Of a stretch of DNA of 64,000 nt, positions 38,239 to 49,599 are shown piece by piece. The stretch covers positions 307,788 through 371,787 of the forward strand of contig MPNW01000161.1 in NCBI GenBank assembly GCA_011800805.1. Reading direction: 5' to 3'. Under the pieces are notes generated by a model, which was not told where the DNA came from, did no database searches, and saw only the letters and a program-made list of their open reading frames with translations. The position numbers and the translations under genes are program-made. The stretch is from Hirudo medicinalis (taxonomy: Eukaryota > Annelida > Clitellata > Hirudinida > Hirudinidae). Position 1 is the stretch's first letter. Every line of letters begins with the position of its first letter.

Positions 38239-39650
38239 TCAAACCAGTTTCTTGGCCTCAAAAAAGGACTTCAGATGTTTGAGCTGCCAGAGGCAAGTAA
38301 GGACAAGCAAGAAGGTTTGTGCAATTGCCCACCATAACACCTGCTGATTTGTACCCTCGCTGGTCATTCTGAACTTTTCCTCTCGAACCTAAATGAGGTC
38401 AAACGGTCAAATATAATTTTAAATGCAAATACAATTACAATTATTAAGCACATGTGAGCCATGATACAAAACCATACATTTTTGTGGACAGGTAACATTG
38501 GGCTAACCTTCATTTAATGGCAATTGTGAGCATTTAGTAAAAAAAACATCTAGGTCTTACCCTTTGATAGGCTTGCTCCTTGGATATCTGCTCCACCTGT
38601 TCTACGAGTTGGAAGACCCGAACCTGGATCTCAGAAAGCTTTTCTTTCCTTGCGACTTCTTTATAATCGGTTGCTGCCTCTCCGACATTAATGGACAAGT
38701 GCACCCTCTACAAACATATTACGATCTCAGTAACATAACAATTAAACAAACAAGTGCTTTACAAAACACTCAAAACTCAAAGTTCAGTGTAAACATGAGT
38801 ATCACTTCTCACCAGCTTGCTACCTCCAAACCATGCTGTTGAGTTAGAAATGAGGCAAATGATGTGTTCACCAGGAATAGTTGAAGAAAATGAGAACCTC
38901 CCTTCAGCTGAATAAGTCTGAGGAATCATTGTTGTCACACAATAAAACAAATGAAACAAAATAATCAAAAGTATAAAATGCAGACCCTAGACAGAATTGC
39001 TTTGTCATCAGGGTCCAAGACTTCTACATGCATCCCAAGCCCAGAAACGGTTGCCACATATTTGTTTTGAATTTTGTCGAATATTTCCACTTTGTATTTC
39101 CCTAGAAACAAGTTGCTAATCTTTACATTTACAACTAATATTATTTACACTATAAATTACAACATAACAGAATCAAATCTAAGAGATTCATTCCCATCTT
39201 GTTCACATAAATTTAAACAAATATTAAGAGCAATGATGGCAAATTCAAACTGCTATTATATCAAATCGATGCATAGTGACGAATTTTGTTTTATCATAAA
39301 GAATCATTCCCTATATATCAATGCAACGTTTAATAAGTAATAGACTTCGATCTTCAAATTTTATTATGTTGATACTACATGAATTGATTGAAAGTAATTA
39401 ATATCAACTGCTCAAATAACTGTACCACTTCACAATTAAAAAACAATTTTAGTACAATGTAATATTCTAAAATCGCAACCATACGTTCACTTCTGAATTA
39501 AAAGCGCTCACCTACGACAAGAGTATCGTCAGGTAAATCTTCGGAAAAACATTTCTTTTCTGTCTCACCAATGTGGAAAAACAAAGCAGAACAACTAGAC
39601 ACAAATAATGCAGAAACAACGAGATCAAAAACCCCAAAACGTAGAGCCAT
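38239..39650 (-). CDS. TMED9: p24 family cargo receptor, TMED4/TMED9 type
   Basis: Type I membrane protein of the early secretory pathway that cycles between ER and Golgi in COPI/COPII vesicles. Five exons on the minus strand. The chosen start (39650, [20 protein letters not shown]) gives a good signal peptide; an upstream in-frame ATG at 39734 would spoil it. The GOLD domain follows ([59 protein letters not shown]), then the coiled coil ([20 protein letters not shown]) and the membrane segment ([20 protein letters not shown]). The C terminus FFEAKKLV carries the dilysine and diphenylalanine coat-binding signals and is identical to that of mammalian TMED4 and TMED9 (p24 alpha). The symbol is given for the subfamily; TMED4 is equally possible. 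Confidence 0.92.
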
Positions 39651-40049
39651 ACTGTCAACCGACAAATTCCGAATTCGCATAACACGCCAGCGTAGACATT
39701 TCTCTTCGATGCTAAATACCGCATTCACTGACAATTTGTAAACTAATATTAAAAAATTAAATTACAATAATCTGATTTTCATTATAATATTTTAAACTAA
39801 ATATTAATAAGAGCTTAAATCATGTTTTCATCTAGCATTTTTCACCAAAATGTTTATTTCCTTTGGTGCAATTTACGAACTATATTTTTGTACTTATTTT
39901 TGTATTTTTTTAAATAATTAAGTTAATTAGAATCATATAAAAAACGGAACCTGTGTAATTTTTATGCTGCGCAGTACTTTGACAACAGGTGAGGAGGATA
40001 TAGATTTGTAGACGAACTACTTCAGTAGTTTTGGATTTCGAAGGTGAGG

Positions 40050-42276
40050 ATGACGATATATAAGCCCAAAAAGTTGAAGGAAGCAGAAAAATTAAAATCT
40101 GTCTCCTTGGAGGTTGACAAAAGAGAGACAGTGAGGAATTTCTGGTTAAACATATTTTCATAATTCCATTAAAATAATAATTTCTATTACAGTTGTTGAA
40201 AAAGGAGGATGAGGTTGAAATTCATCCATTCATTAGGCGTAAAAAGCCGCTGTTGTTTGGAATATGTATATTAGTGTTGCTGGCCACAGCTATTCTAAGT
40301 CTTGCAGTTGGAATAGTAATCTATAAACGTTCAATGGTAAAAGTAATGTATTGATTGCTATCACATTGTAATTCGAATTCTATCGTTACTAATTCAAATC
40401 TCCAGAGGAATTTCTGTGGCGTATATGATGTGAATTATAGAGATTCCTCAAAAATGCATACTTCTGGAACTTTCAAGGAAGGTGTGGAAATTGATGGAAC
40501 TCATGAAAAACTTGATGTTCCTGCAATCTTGGATTATTTTAGTGCAACAATTTTGCATGACTTTGAAAATGTAAGTGCATTCACACATTGAGTTGAAATT
40601 TTATTTTACCCATTAATTTCCTTACAGAATTATACTGCTATTGTGGATACGCTTAGAGCAAGATGCTATTTGCTACCATTAAACAGGACTCTTATTGAAC
40701 CTCCAAAGAGTTTCATTGACTTGATTGAGAAGTTCAAGGTGAAATTTATTTTGCATTCCCTTTTTAAGTTTGAATCAAGAAATATATAACAGAAGCAAAG
40801 TTACATTTAACTCATTCCAAATAGGCAGTCCTTTTGTGTGTGAGGGTAATATTGTAAGCTATTGGTTAGACTGCCTAATTTAAGTGAAACATGGATCAAT
40901 AGAAGCCACATATAGCAACATACAAAACAAATTAAAAAGTCCCCCTAAAAAAATCAATCAAGAGTCAATGCAAAGCACGGGTTAATCATAAAATCACAAA
41001 TTAATCTTTTAAAAACATAGATTTGGATTCATAGTAATGATCAAGGTGTTCGAGAAAAATAGTCCTGGGTCCTGGATGACAGATGGAATGGAATTTCACA
41101 TTAGTTTTGATGAAATCAGATCAATAAAGATGCAATTTGTTTATTTAAGTAGACACCCATTAACCTTCAATGGATGCTGGGAAAGCTATTTTTATGGTGC
41201 TCCTCCCCAAGGGTGTTTGTGCAAGCTGGGTTGTGTTTGTTTTTGTACTGTTGTTTTTTGTTATGGCTGTTACATGTCTGAACACAACCTGAGCTAACTC
41301 ACAATCATTTTAAAAATTTTAATGGTGTCACTTGAATATTAAAGTGAGTTGATGGCAACAATTATTAGTAAATACATTTGGTAGCATGTGGTTGTAATGC
41401 TTGAACTCAAACGTAACAATATAAATCACCAACAATATATTTAATCTCTTGAAAGGTGCCTTTTATTTACAATTCTATTCCAAAGTTTTAGTGGCATTAA
41501 TTATGCAGTATAATTAGCTGCTCAGACAATATAAATATTACATTAATATTGTATAATATTACATTAATTCAGATTTGGAAAAATGGGTGATTAACCAAGG
41601 GAGGTTTTTATTAATGCAATGGCAAATATGAGAAATAACTACCCATGCTTTTTTGAAGCCTTACTTATCACTTCCAATGAATTTCATTCTATCAATACAC
41701 TAGCATTATATAAGATTCAGTTCAGTCAATTATAGATTTACCAATAAAAATAGAAAAATTATAATTGTTTTCTTTTTTTAGTATTAAATATGTGAGAGCT
41801 TATAGAGGAATAGAAATAGTTTATTGAATGATATGTACTGCACTTAATAAATTTTTTTTTTTTTAAACATTAATTTAATTTTTACATTTTACATTGCAAA
41901 AATATCAAGCTATTAATAAGAATTGTGATGTTTAGAGTGGATATTACAACCCCAATGTTGAGATGTTGAGAGAAAATTATGTGGTTGATACTGGAACTTT
42001 GGTGAAAGCAGAGGAATGTGGACCTTACATTCAGGAACATTGCATGTTTTATGATGTGTACAAACTTCACAAAAGCTCTCAAGGTATGTTGTCACAAATG
42101 GAAGATTATGTTTAAAGTTATATCTAAACATTTATTGCTTGTATTGTTAAATTGTCATAGTAGGCATGCTAATGAAGAGATCCTCAGTCATGTGCCCAAT
42201 GGAAGGGGACAAGTTCTGCCTTGGAAGCACTTTCTCCAGTTACTTGCCTTGTATTAGTCTCTCAAAATGCCTCTGA
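40050..42276 (+). CDS. ITM2: Integral membrane protein 2 (BRI) family, BRICHOS domain
   Basis: Type II membrane protein; vertebrate ITM2B is a furin-cleaved BRICHOS protein that affects amyloid precursor processing. Exons: 40050-about 40115 (MTIYKPKKLKEAEKLKSVSL), about 40193-40336 with the membrane segment (LLFGICILVLLATAILSLAV), 40406-40569 (NFCGVYDVNYRD, ILDYFSATILHDFEN), 40628-40738 (NYTAIVDTLRARCYLLPLNR), about 41936-42083 (NVEMLRENYVVDTGTLVKAE, HCMFYDVYKLHKSSQ) and about 42163-42276 (MLMKRSSVMC and a Cys-containing tail). The conserved BRICHOS cysteines are present in the third and fourth coding exons (RARCYLLPLN aligns with DKCYVIPLN of ITM2B). The last exon is inferred from the phase-1 junction and a basic K-R site before a Cys-bounded segment, like the human furin site and Bri peptide. 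Intron 4 is long (about 1.2 kb). Confidence 0.88.
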
Positions 42277-43819
42277 ACTTTGGAATTTGCCTTAGAAGCT
42301 TGGAATTTCATCCACAACTTTCTTATTGTTACTGGGTAGCTATTCATAAACAGTTTTACCAATCTAATATTGCTGCAAAACAGCTGTAGGATAGTGTTAA
42401 CTTATTCGGATAGTTTGTTATGGTTTATACTTATTTTCTTTAAGTTCTGAAAACGTTTTCAATTTTTGGTCAATTTTTACCATTTCTTCTGCAGTTACTT
42501 ATAAAAATCAAAATGCCTGGCAACTGCACTGCTAGATATCACTGATTTGGATTGAGCATCCTGCAGAATTCTGATCATTTTGAATCCTATTTAAGATGCC
42601 TTGTGATGATAAATTATTTTCATATTTGTTTATTTTCACCGCAAATTATAGCATGTTTGCGTTTAGTGAGGACAATATAAAACTATATTTCGTGTTAAGG
42701 TTTAATACGTTAAGAAGGAAGCCAATTACAGTTGGTTATATCAATTGTAGGTATTTTGTTGACTTAAAACAGAGATTTCAAACATGATTCTGTTACAAAC
42801 TGCACAATTACATTTTAAAAAGGTATACCCTGATGTGACAACAGATTGAAGATACTCCATTATACCCCAGTTATTTGTAATTTTGTTATTAGCAATCAAT
42901 TAGCTTGCAATAATTCTCTGGTAGATTCCTCAGAGCTTGAAGATTGTGGGAGTGGTGTTCTAGACGCTAGGAAAGTCTCGAGTCGAGTTATGATTTACGA
43001 CTATGTATTACAATTGCAATAACAGTTAAGTCTTGCTTAAATCTGGCTATCCCCGAAACCGAGGATTGTGTTGGCAGTTTTGTAAAGGGGCATCCAGAGC
43101 TTTGAGGATGCTGGGTCATTTAAACAATGTAGGAGGCCTCTGCGTTAAGTAATGTCAATTTTGGCGATGGAAAAGAAAAATTAAAAAATATCATGATTCA
43201 TCTTTCTTTCGAGGCCCCCTTTGAAGCAGAGGCCCGGGCCAAGTGACCCGCCTGACCTCCATGATGGATCCTAGTTTTATGGCATGAACAAAGGAACAAT
43301 ATCTGCCATAGAATGCAGTGAAGTGATAGAAGCACGAGCTTTATGCTGCTTTTGCTTTCTCTATTTTGAGATCCTGGTTAAGTCGTGACTAGCTGGGCGT
43401 GTACAACATCTTTTATTTGTGAACTCATTGGAGGCACGTCTCAGGCCACTTCATTGAGGTGTTTACAATTGTGATTTCTAATTGATTGCGGTTCCAGCTC
43501 TATTTGGAATTTCGCTTTCTGTTTTATGTGACAATTAAGGCTAGTTGACGGGAAATATTTTTATTGTTACCCAATGTTGTTACCAAAAAATACAAAACTT
43601 CCCAGCTTTGAAATGGCAATTAAACATAAACACAACTTTTTTCAACGGCAGACCAAATAATCTTCAGAGACAAAAGAATCATGCACAGATTTTAAAACCT
43701 TACAAACGCGAGATGAAGATTCAAATAATTATTTCATTACAGGATCATCTGCCTATCGGCAAAAAAACTGGTGTCACAGAATTAGACTTGGCTGTACAAT
43801 GTACTTGCTTAAATTGCAC
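42277..43819. other. Intergenic region between ITM2 and the zinc-finger gene
   Basis: No supported gene. Near 43150-43265 a stretch with TTTTGGCGATGGAAAAGAAA and GGCCCGGGCCAAGTGACCCG faintly recalls the interspersed repeat at 19.1 and 26.5 kb. The 126-codon plus frame at 43545-43925 overlaps the end of the zinc-finger gene and is not supported. Confidence 0.4.
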
Positions 43820-44896
43820 TTATGACAACGCTTTGCTTTCGCCAATCTTAGCCATATATTCGGAACCATTTGTCTGCTCTTTTGCAATTGCAACATTTCC
43901 AAATACATCAGAGTATCTGGGATAATCCGTAAATTTCGCTAACTTATCTGCTGACCACAATTCCCGATCATCGTCACTTTCTTTCCAGGCCAGTTGCTTG
44001 GCCGTGAAAGATCGCATCATATTCATCCACGTGAATAAACATCGTTGCTGAATTTCTCTGTTCTCATAATTGTAGAAGAAGTTCAAAGAGCGCGCGTCTG
44101 GCTGACAAAGTTGACAGGAATTCAACCTCCAGAAAGGTCGTTGAAAATGGACGAAGAAATTCCTCCGAGTTTCATCCATGAAAGGACATAAATCTTGACT
44201 TTTTTTAAATACGACCAATTTACTTTCGATGTTATGAAGTCTGTAAAAATGCTTGACATATTCCAGGTTGTTGTGAAACAAATGATGATAGAAAGGAGAG
44301 GGGCACCAGGGAATTCTATGCAAGTGTTCGTCAAATTCTTGACTTCTTCCTTCATTCTCCTCCCTGTACATGTTGCCTGAAGACAAAACGTCATTGCAGA
44401 TTGCATAAATGGGACCAAACCACTCGGACGTGTTCTGCGGAGAAGGCTGATGTCTTTTGATGTGCCTGTCGAGGTTACTTTTGTGGCTGGTGGTGTAGTC
44501 ACATCCGTGACAATTGAATTCTCTTGTTCCGTTGTGTACCATGGAATGCCTCTTCATCAGGGCCTTCCTGCTGAACATCCTCTTACACACCAGACAGGCA
44601 TAACCTGCTCCTGCATGGAATTCGCTGACATGTTCTTTGAGAGCAGACTTGTTGAGGAAGACCAGATTGCAGCATTCGAGAAGCTTCGAACATTTTTCAT
44701 GCATTGTCAACAAATGCCTTTTTAAGTTATTCTTCCTATCGGTTCTATATCGACACTTAGAGCAGTTGTAGTACTTTCGCTTGTCACCCGTGGTTTTTCC
44801 ATCTAAACTTTCTTCTTTTTTTCCATTTTTTTCATCCATGGCTTCCTGAAAAATAGTGACAATTGCATCGTGGTTTTTCAGAAAACATGAAAACAT
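43820..44896 (-). CDS. C2H2 zinc-finger protein
   Basis: The N-terminal half has about four C2H2 fingers: YYNCSKCRYRTDRKNNLKRH, a CCNLVF...H finger, YACLVCKRMFSRKALMKRHS and FNCHGCDYTTSHKSNLDRHI. The last two are canonical with F/L spacing; the linkers are not the TGEKP type. The C-terminal 200 residues are rich in aromatic and charged residues (SLNFFYNYENREIQQRCLFT) and match no family I know. The upstream Met at 44839 (MDEKNGKKEE) is a more likely start than the one at 44896, which sits beside a possible splice acceptor. Probably a nuclear DNA- or RNA-binding factor; the target is unknown and orthology cannot be assigned. Confidence 0.8.
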   Translation of the reverse strand: MFSCFLKNHDAIVTIFQEAMDEKNGKKEESLDGKTTGDKRKYYNCSKCRYRTDRKNNLKRHLLTMHEKCSKLLECCNLVFLNKSALKEHVSEFHAGAGYACLVCKRMFSRKALMKRHSMVHNGTREFNCHGCDYTTSHKSNLDRHIKRHQPSPQNTSEWFGPIYAICNDVLSSGNMYREENEGRSQEFDEHLHRIPWCPSPFYHHLFHNNLEYVKHFYRLHNIESKLVVFKKSQDLCPFMDETRRNFFVHFQRPFWRLNSCQLCQPDARSLNFFYNYENREIQQRCLFTWMNMMRSFTAKQLAWKESDDDRELWSADKLAKFTDYPRYSDVFGNVAIAKEQTNGSEYMAKIGESKALS

Positions 44897-47698
44897 TAAA
44901 ATTACTTACGAAATGAAATGTATGGTCTGGAAGCTAATATAAGAAAGGGTTTGTAGCAACTTTTATAAGCTTTTATAAGCTCATCCAGCGGGGGTGTATC
45001 CAGTGCTAATTAATTTGTAATTACGAGCGAGGAATCTGCGCGTCAGAGGTAGGAAGGATGTTGGAAGTGTTGATAACCTCATACATTTCTTAATTTTCCA
45101 AAAAAATAATTACACATCATTTATGGGAACCAGAAGTTGTTAATAATTTAATTAATATTACTAATTACATTGTTTTAAACTTAAGCCATCATTGCATATG
45201 ATTGGCCTACAAATGCGAAGATGCTTAAATAAAGTGTCTTTTCATCCAATCAGATTTCATTGAAAACAAGGAGCAAGACAGGTAACTCCGCCCCCTAATA
45301 CAGGTGACTCGCATTCCGAACTTCATTAGAAAGTTCTTGACATAAAAATGAAATGTATGGGATGTTTTCTTTCACATCAGAATGCATACTCGATGAAATG
45401 AAATGCTGTTACAAATAGAATGGTTGTTGTTGATAACGGTGATGATGATGATGTGGAGTGTCGATGATGATTGTGATTCCATTAGCACTTGCCCCGTCAT
45501 TATTGAGCAGTTAAATGGCTCAACGGATGGGAAATGCAGGAGTTTGTCCTAATTGAAATACACCGAGACCACTAAACACGGAGATAATCTTGATGAATGA
45601 TTGGCCAGCATTTACTGATCAAGGATGCTTCTAATTCCATGTAATCCGGATGCCCTGTTGCCGGAAGAGCTGCTTAAATCCACTGCAATGAAGTAAATTA
45701 TCTCATCAGTATGGAATGGATGCTTATTGACTTGTTGTGATCGGCTGACTATTACCTTGACTTCTTACTCACGTTTGTATAAAACCTGTCCTCGTAATGG
45801 AAAGAACATGAACTCAGTTCACACGTGGGTAGCAAACGGGAACTTAATGCCTCTTAATTTGACGGGGCATGACATGATGACTTGCATTGTGGCTAATGCG
45901 ACGTGTTGCGTGTCGGACGCAGATGCTGCTCACCAAATTGTCTTCTCTCGTGCTGAGGACTGCTAATGGTTTTGCTTTTTCTTTTAATCTTCGGTGCTTC
46001 AACTTGCCAGTACATGTAAACACAGTTCCCAGCAAATCCGAGACTCCTTCAAAGAATTCCATAAGACATTGCTTCTCTTTTCCAACATCTTTAGTCCCTA
46101 CTTCTCCCGATAAATTAAAAAAAGGAGCGTGATTTTGTTTTTTGCCATTTAATTAAAACTTTTTATCGATTTAATTAATTCAAAACTCCCTGACACGAAC
46201 GAGTTCTTGCGTTGAGTGCGTGCAAAGCGACGATGAAAAGAATCTTCCCGCCTGTGATCATCTCGTCTGTGCACTGTTACATGTTGTTGTCTGTGCACTG
46301 TGACGTGTTGTTGTCTGTGCACTGTGACGTGTTGTTATCGACGTCAAAACATCTAATAAATGCCACAAAATTCAAAATTAATTGTAACTAACTGTATTAT
46401 CAGCTGATAAATAAATTAATATTAAATGGTTTTTATTGGGTTTTATCTTTTTTGACTTATTCAAAACTAAGGATAAAAAGTGTTGTTTTGTTGCTAATAA
46501 AAGTAATATTTAAAATAATAATAATAATACATAACATTATTACAGTAATAAAATATATAAAAATTTAGTAATAGATGAATAATGATATTATTAACAGTTA
46601 ACAGGGGACTAGGAGATGATTGGATACAATATTTTGAGTTGATTTGTTGTGAATATTTTCAATTTAATCAACTTTTTTCAGTGAATCCAGTTCAAACTGT
46701 ATTGAATGATTTTATTTGAATATTTATATATATATATGGGTCAAATTCACAAATACTAGAAAATTTGATTTTGCTTTAAAACGCAAATTTAAAATAATTT
46801 ATTTAAATTGTGTCATCCCAAATGTTTCTTCATAATTTCTGATGAGTTCTTCATTGAAACGACTTTCTTACAACTTCATCCCTTCGCTCCAATTTTGATT
46901 TTTAAACCATGTTCCTTGTGAAGCATAAGATTGTAATTTCGATGTAAGCTTAGAATAACAACATATTAATACACTAATTAGTAATGTATTAGTCATCATT
47001 AATATTAATGATGTTAATAATATAATATTAATGTTGTTAACTTTAGTAATAAGTAGTACACAAGTAATATAACTTAATAAGGTAGGTAATTATATAAATT
47101 ATCATTCTTTCTCAAAGCGTACGGGCATTTTTATTTATTACAAAGAAAAAGTTAGTTTATTAAAAACATTTTTTTAAAGTTTCACGAGAATAATTTCAAA
47201 CTAAAGGTAAAAGAAAATTTGAACTTAAATTTAAAATCTGTTTTTTAAATGGTAAATTCCGTAAATCCTCAGTTGATTACCATAAATGTGAGGTTTCAGT
47301 AAGTTAAAGTAATTCAATAATTGGTAATTAATTGCATGATTAATTTAATTATTAGTTCAGTCTTAACCATTTCAACTCGTTTCCTTCGAAATTTTCTTCT
47401 GTTCGCATCTGAGAATCCAACTTCTGAATCATTCAATAGGCACATGAAGCAATTGTGAAGCATTTTTAAATACTCGCAAGAATTTAATAAATTTCCAACA
47501 ATTCCACTTCGCATTAAGAATTCAAATTAACACCAATGACGAAATTATCAAATTTAAAATAATTTTATTGCATCGTAAATCATCCTAACTTTACAGTATT
47601 TTCAAGCAGGAGTATGTGTGATTTTCTCAAATGAGTGTGACACTTCTTAAGGCATCCTTGCATTTGTTTGAGTTATTTAGAAATAATTTAATGAAGAT
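44897..47698. other. Intergenic region
   Basis: No supported gene. Holds a direct duplication TTTTATAAGC at about 44961-44980, a CTCCGCCCCC block near 45286, a GAT-rich run near 45440, a 24-base tandem repeat at 46258-46335, and AT-rich simple sequence at 46500-47100. Confidence 0.4.
46258..46335. repeat. 24-base tandem repeat, three copies
   Basis: Units of the type TCTGTGCACTGTGACGTGTT followed by GTTG; the first copy has TACATG in place of GACGTG. Each carries a TGTGCACTGTGACG block. Confidence 0.85.
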
Positions 47699-48227
47699 TG
47701 TAGGATCGCACATCCATCATAATCACGTGCTGATCCTAACCCTATCAGCGATGACTTACCAGGCGCGCATTCCTTTGTTTGTGGACATCCTCCTTTGTCC
47801 TGACTGGCTATTTAAGAAGCTAAGTCAGGGCATTCTTTCCTTCTCTCTCCTACTCTTCCCGCTACGTCGCTACGCTGCTACTCCAGCAGTTATGTTGTCA
47901 GTCGAAGCATTGTTGCCGTTGTTGAAAATAAACTTTGTAGCGTCTTCGTCGTCAATGCCGATGTCGCCACAGATTGGTGAACCCGACNATCATCTCTCGC
48001 AGCCTTCAATCAGGGGACGTCAATCAACACCAGCATCGAGAGAATTCGACAAACAACGATTTGGCAATCAACGTTCAGCAGCATCTGCACCCAGATCAAC
48101 ATCTCGCATCACATCGCTACGCTGCTACTCCAGCAGTTATGTTGTCAGTCGGAGCATTGTTGCCGTTGTTGTAAATAAACTTTGTAGCGAACGCGGCTTC
48201 GTCGTCAATGCCGCCGCTGCCGCTACA
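47699..48227 (+). mobile_element. LTR retrotransposon remnant with internal gap
   Basis: Starts TGTAGGATCGCACATCC and ends CCGCTGCCGCTACA, giving TGTAG/CTACA inverted ends; flanked by AGAT on both sides (47695-47698, 48228-48231), a 4-base target duplication. The 5' LTR is 47699-47971, with CTATTTAAGAAGC as a TATA-like box and AATAAACTTTGTAG as a polyadenylation signal region. It is followed by GATTGGTGAACCCGAC, a primer-binding-site-like TGG start, then a single N at 47988. A second, 5'-truncated LTR matches 47867-47971 at 48114-48227. Nearly all the internal region and part of the 3' LTR are missing, or hidden at the N. The 4-base duplication and TTGGTGA motif suggest a Ty3/Gypsy-type element. 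Confidence 0.8.
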
Positions 48228-48383
48228 AGATAAATCAATTACACACATTGACTTGATAAGTTATACCTATGCAGTATTTAATGCTTAATGTTATTTTCAG
48301 TGAATTTGAAATGAAAAGCTTTAATAGGAAATCTAATAATCACCGCTTTTATAATGAAAAAATCGACAATGATTTGTCAACAG

Positions 48384-49392
48384 TGGTGACCCGTCAAAAT
48401 AGCCCAGGACAAAACAGCTCAAAAAATTTATTTTAAAAACTTATGTAACTAAATGAAATTGTAAATTAGTCACATTAAATTAGTTAAATTTCGAGATTAC
48501 AAGCAATTCCACGTAGATAATCGAGAGTTTCTGTGCTGCCACACGCAAACCGAGATTCTGCTCTGCGGTTCCGTTTTTTCATTTAATTCAATTTCCAATG
48601 CATTTGTGACGTCAACGCTTGAAACTCAACTTAAAGCCTAAGCATCTTGACATGGACACGGATGTTTTCATCGTCACGATAAGGGTCTGCCAGATGAAGT
48701 TCCTGTACTTTTCTCCAAAAACATTGGCTTTTATGGAAAAGGCATCAAGCCAGTTGAAAGGTTGGGAAACCATGTCAAACAGCAATTTGACTGGCTGTTT
48801 CAAAGTCTGCCATCATTCTTAACGTGTTAAGTAATGGCTTTAGCTGAAGAACCTTTTTGAAAACCCGAGTGTCTCTTCTGTCTTATCTTGTAGAAGGATG
48901 TAGATTTAATTACTGGAAAAGCAACTACATTGGCAAAATAATTACGGAACCTCAGAGCAGAATTTCGGTTTGCCATCCCGCTAAGGAATGTTCATGATCG
49001 CGTTCATGATGGTTTATCTAGAACAATATTTCAGAGGAGGCATGGCATCGCAGTTTTCAACAAACAATCGATATTCATTATCCATCAGTCTTAAAACTCA
49101 TTGGCCAGTTTTGAAAAGAAGGATAAAGTGGAGATCGACATCACAAGTTTTCAGGCAGGTTACAGACAACCAGAAGTATCGAAGATTAAATATGTGCAAC
49201 TGAATCGACGTCTTCGTACTCTTGTTCCAAACTATGGCAATACAGAAACTCTCGATTATCTACGTGGAATTGCTTATAATCTCGAAATTTAACTAATTTA
49301 ATGTAACTAATTTACAATTTCATTTAGTTAAATAAGTTTTTAAAATAATTTGACGGGGCGATTTTGTCCTGGGCTTTTTTGACGGGGTGCCA
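48384..49392. mobile_element. Non-autonomous DNA element with about 170-base terminal inverted repeats
   Basis: 1,009 bases. The left end TGGTGACCCGTCAAAATAGC and the right end (other strand) TGGCACCCCGTCAAAAAAGC start near-identical arms that run about 170 bases to AATCGAGAGTTTCTGT on each side. TCAACAG flanks both ends (48377-48383, 49393-49399). The interior (about 48560-49225) has short frames but no transposase motif that I recognise. The 7-base (possibly 8-base) duplication would suit hAT-, MULE- or P-like groups; the superfamily is unassigned. Confidence 0.85.
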
Positions 49393-49599
49393 TCAACAGT
49401 CACAACCAAACATCCTAAAATGCTTAGAGTTATGATGATGATAACTTTTTATTTTTTTTTATTTTTTCCCTTATTTTCTCAGCCAAACAAACGAACAAAC
49501 ATAATCACGGATCAAAAACCTAAACCAATATTTAAAGTCCCTTTCTGGGCCTGAGAGAACTCCGGGACATAGTGCGCAAACCACAGCACAATCGACATT

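Noticed and set aside
43545..43925. 126-codon plus-strand gene
   Set aside because: Overlaps the C-terminal coding end of the minus-strand zinc-finger gene and lacks any recognisable domain.
45727..45966. Cysteine-containing secreted peptide
   Set aside because: No signal peptide, no splice or homology support, and the opposite strand is equally open.
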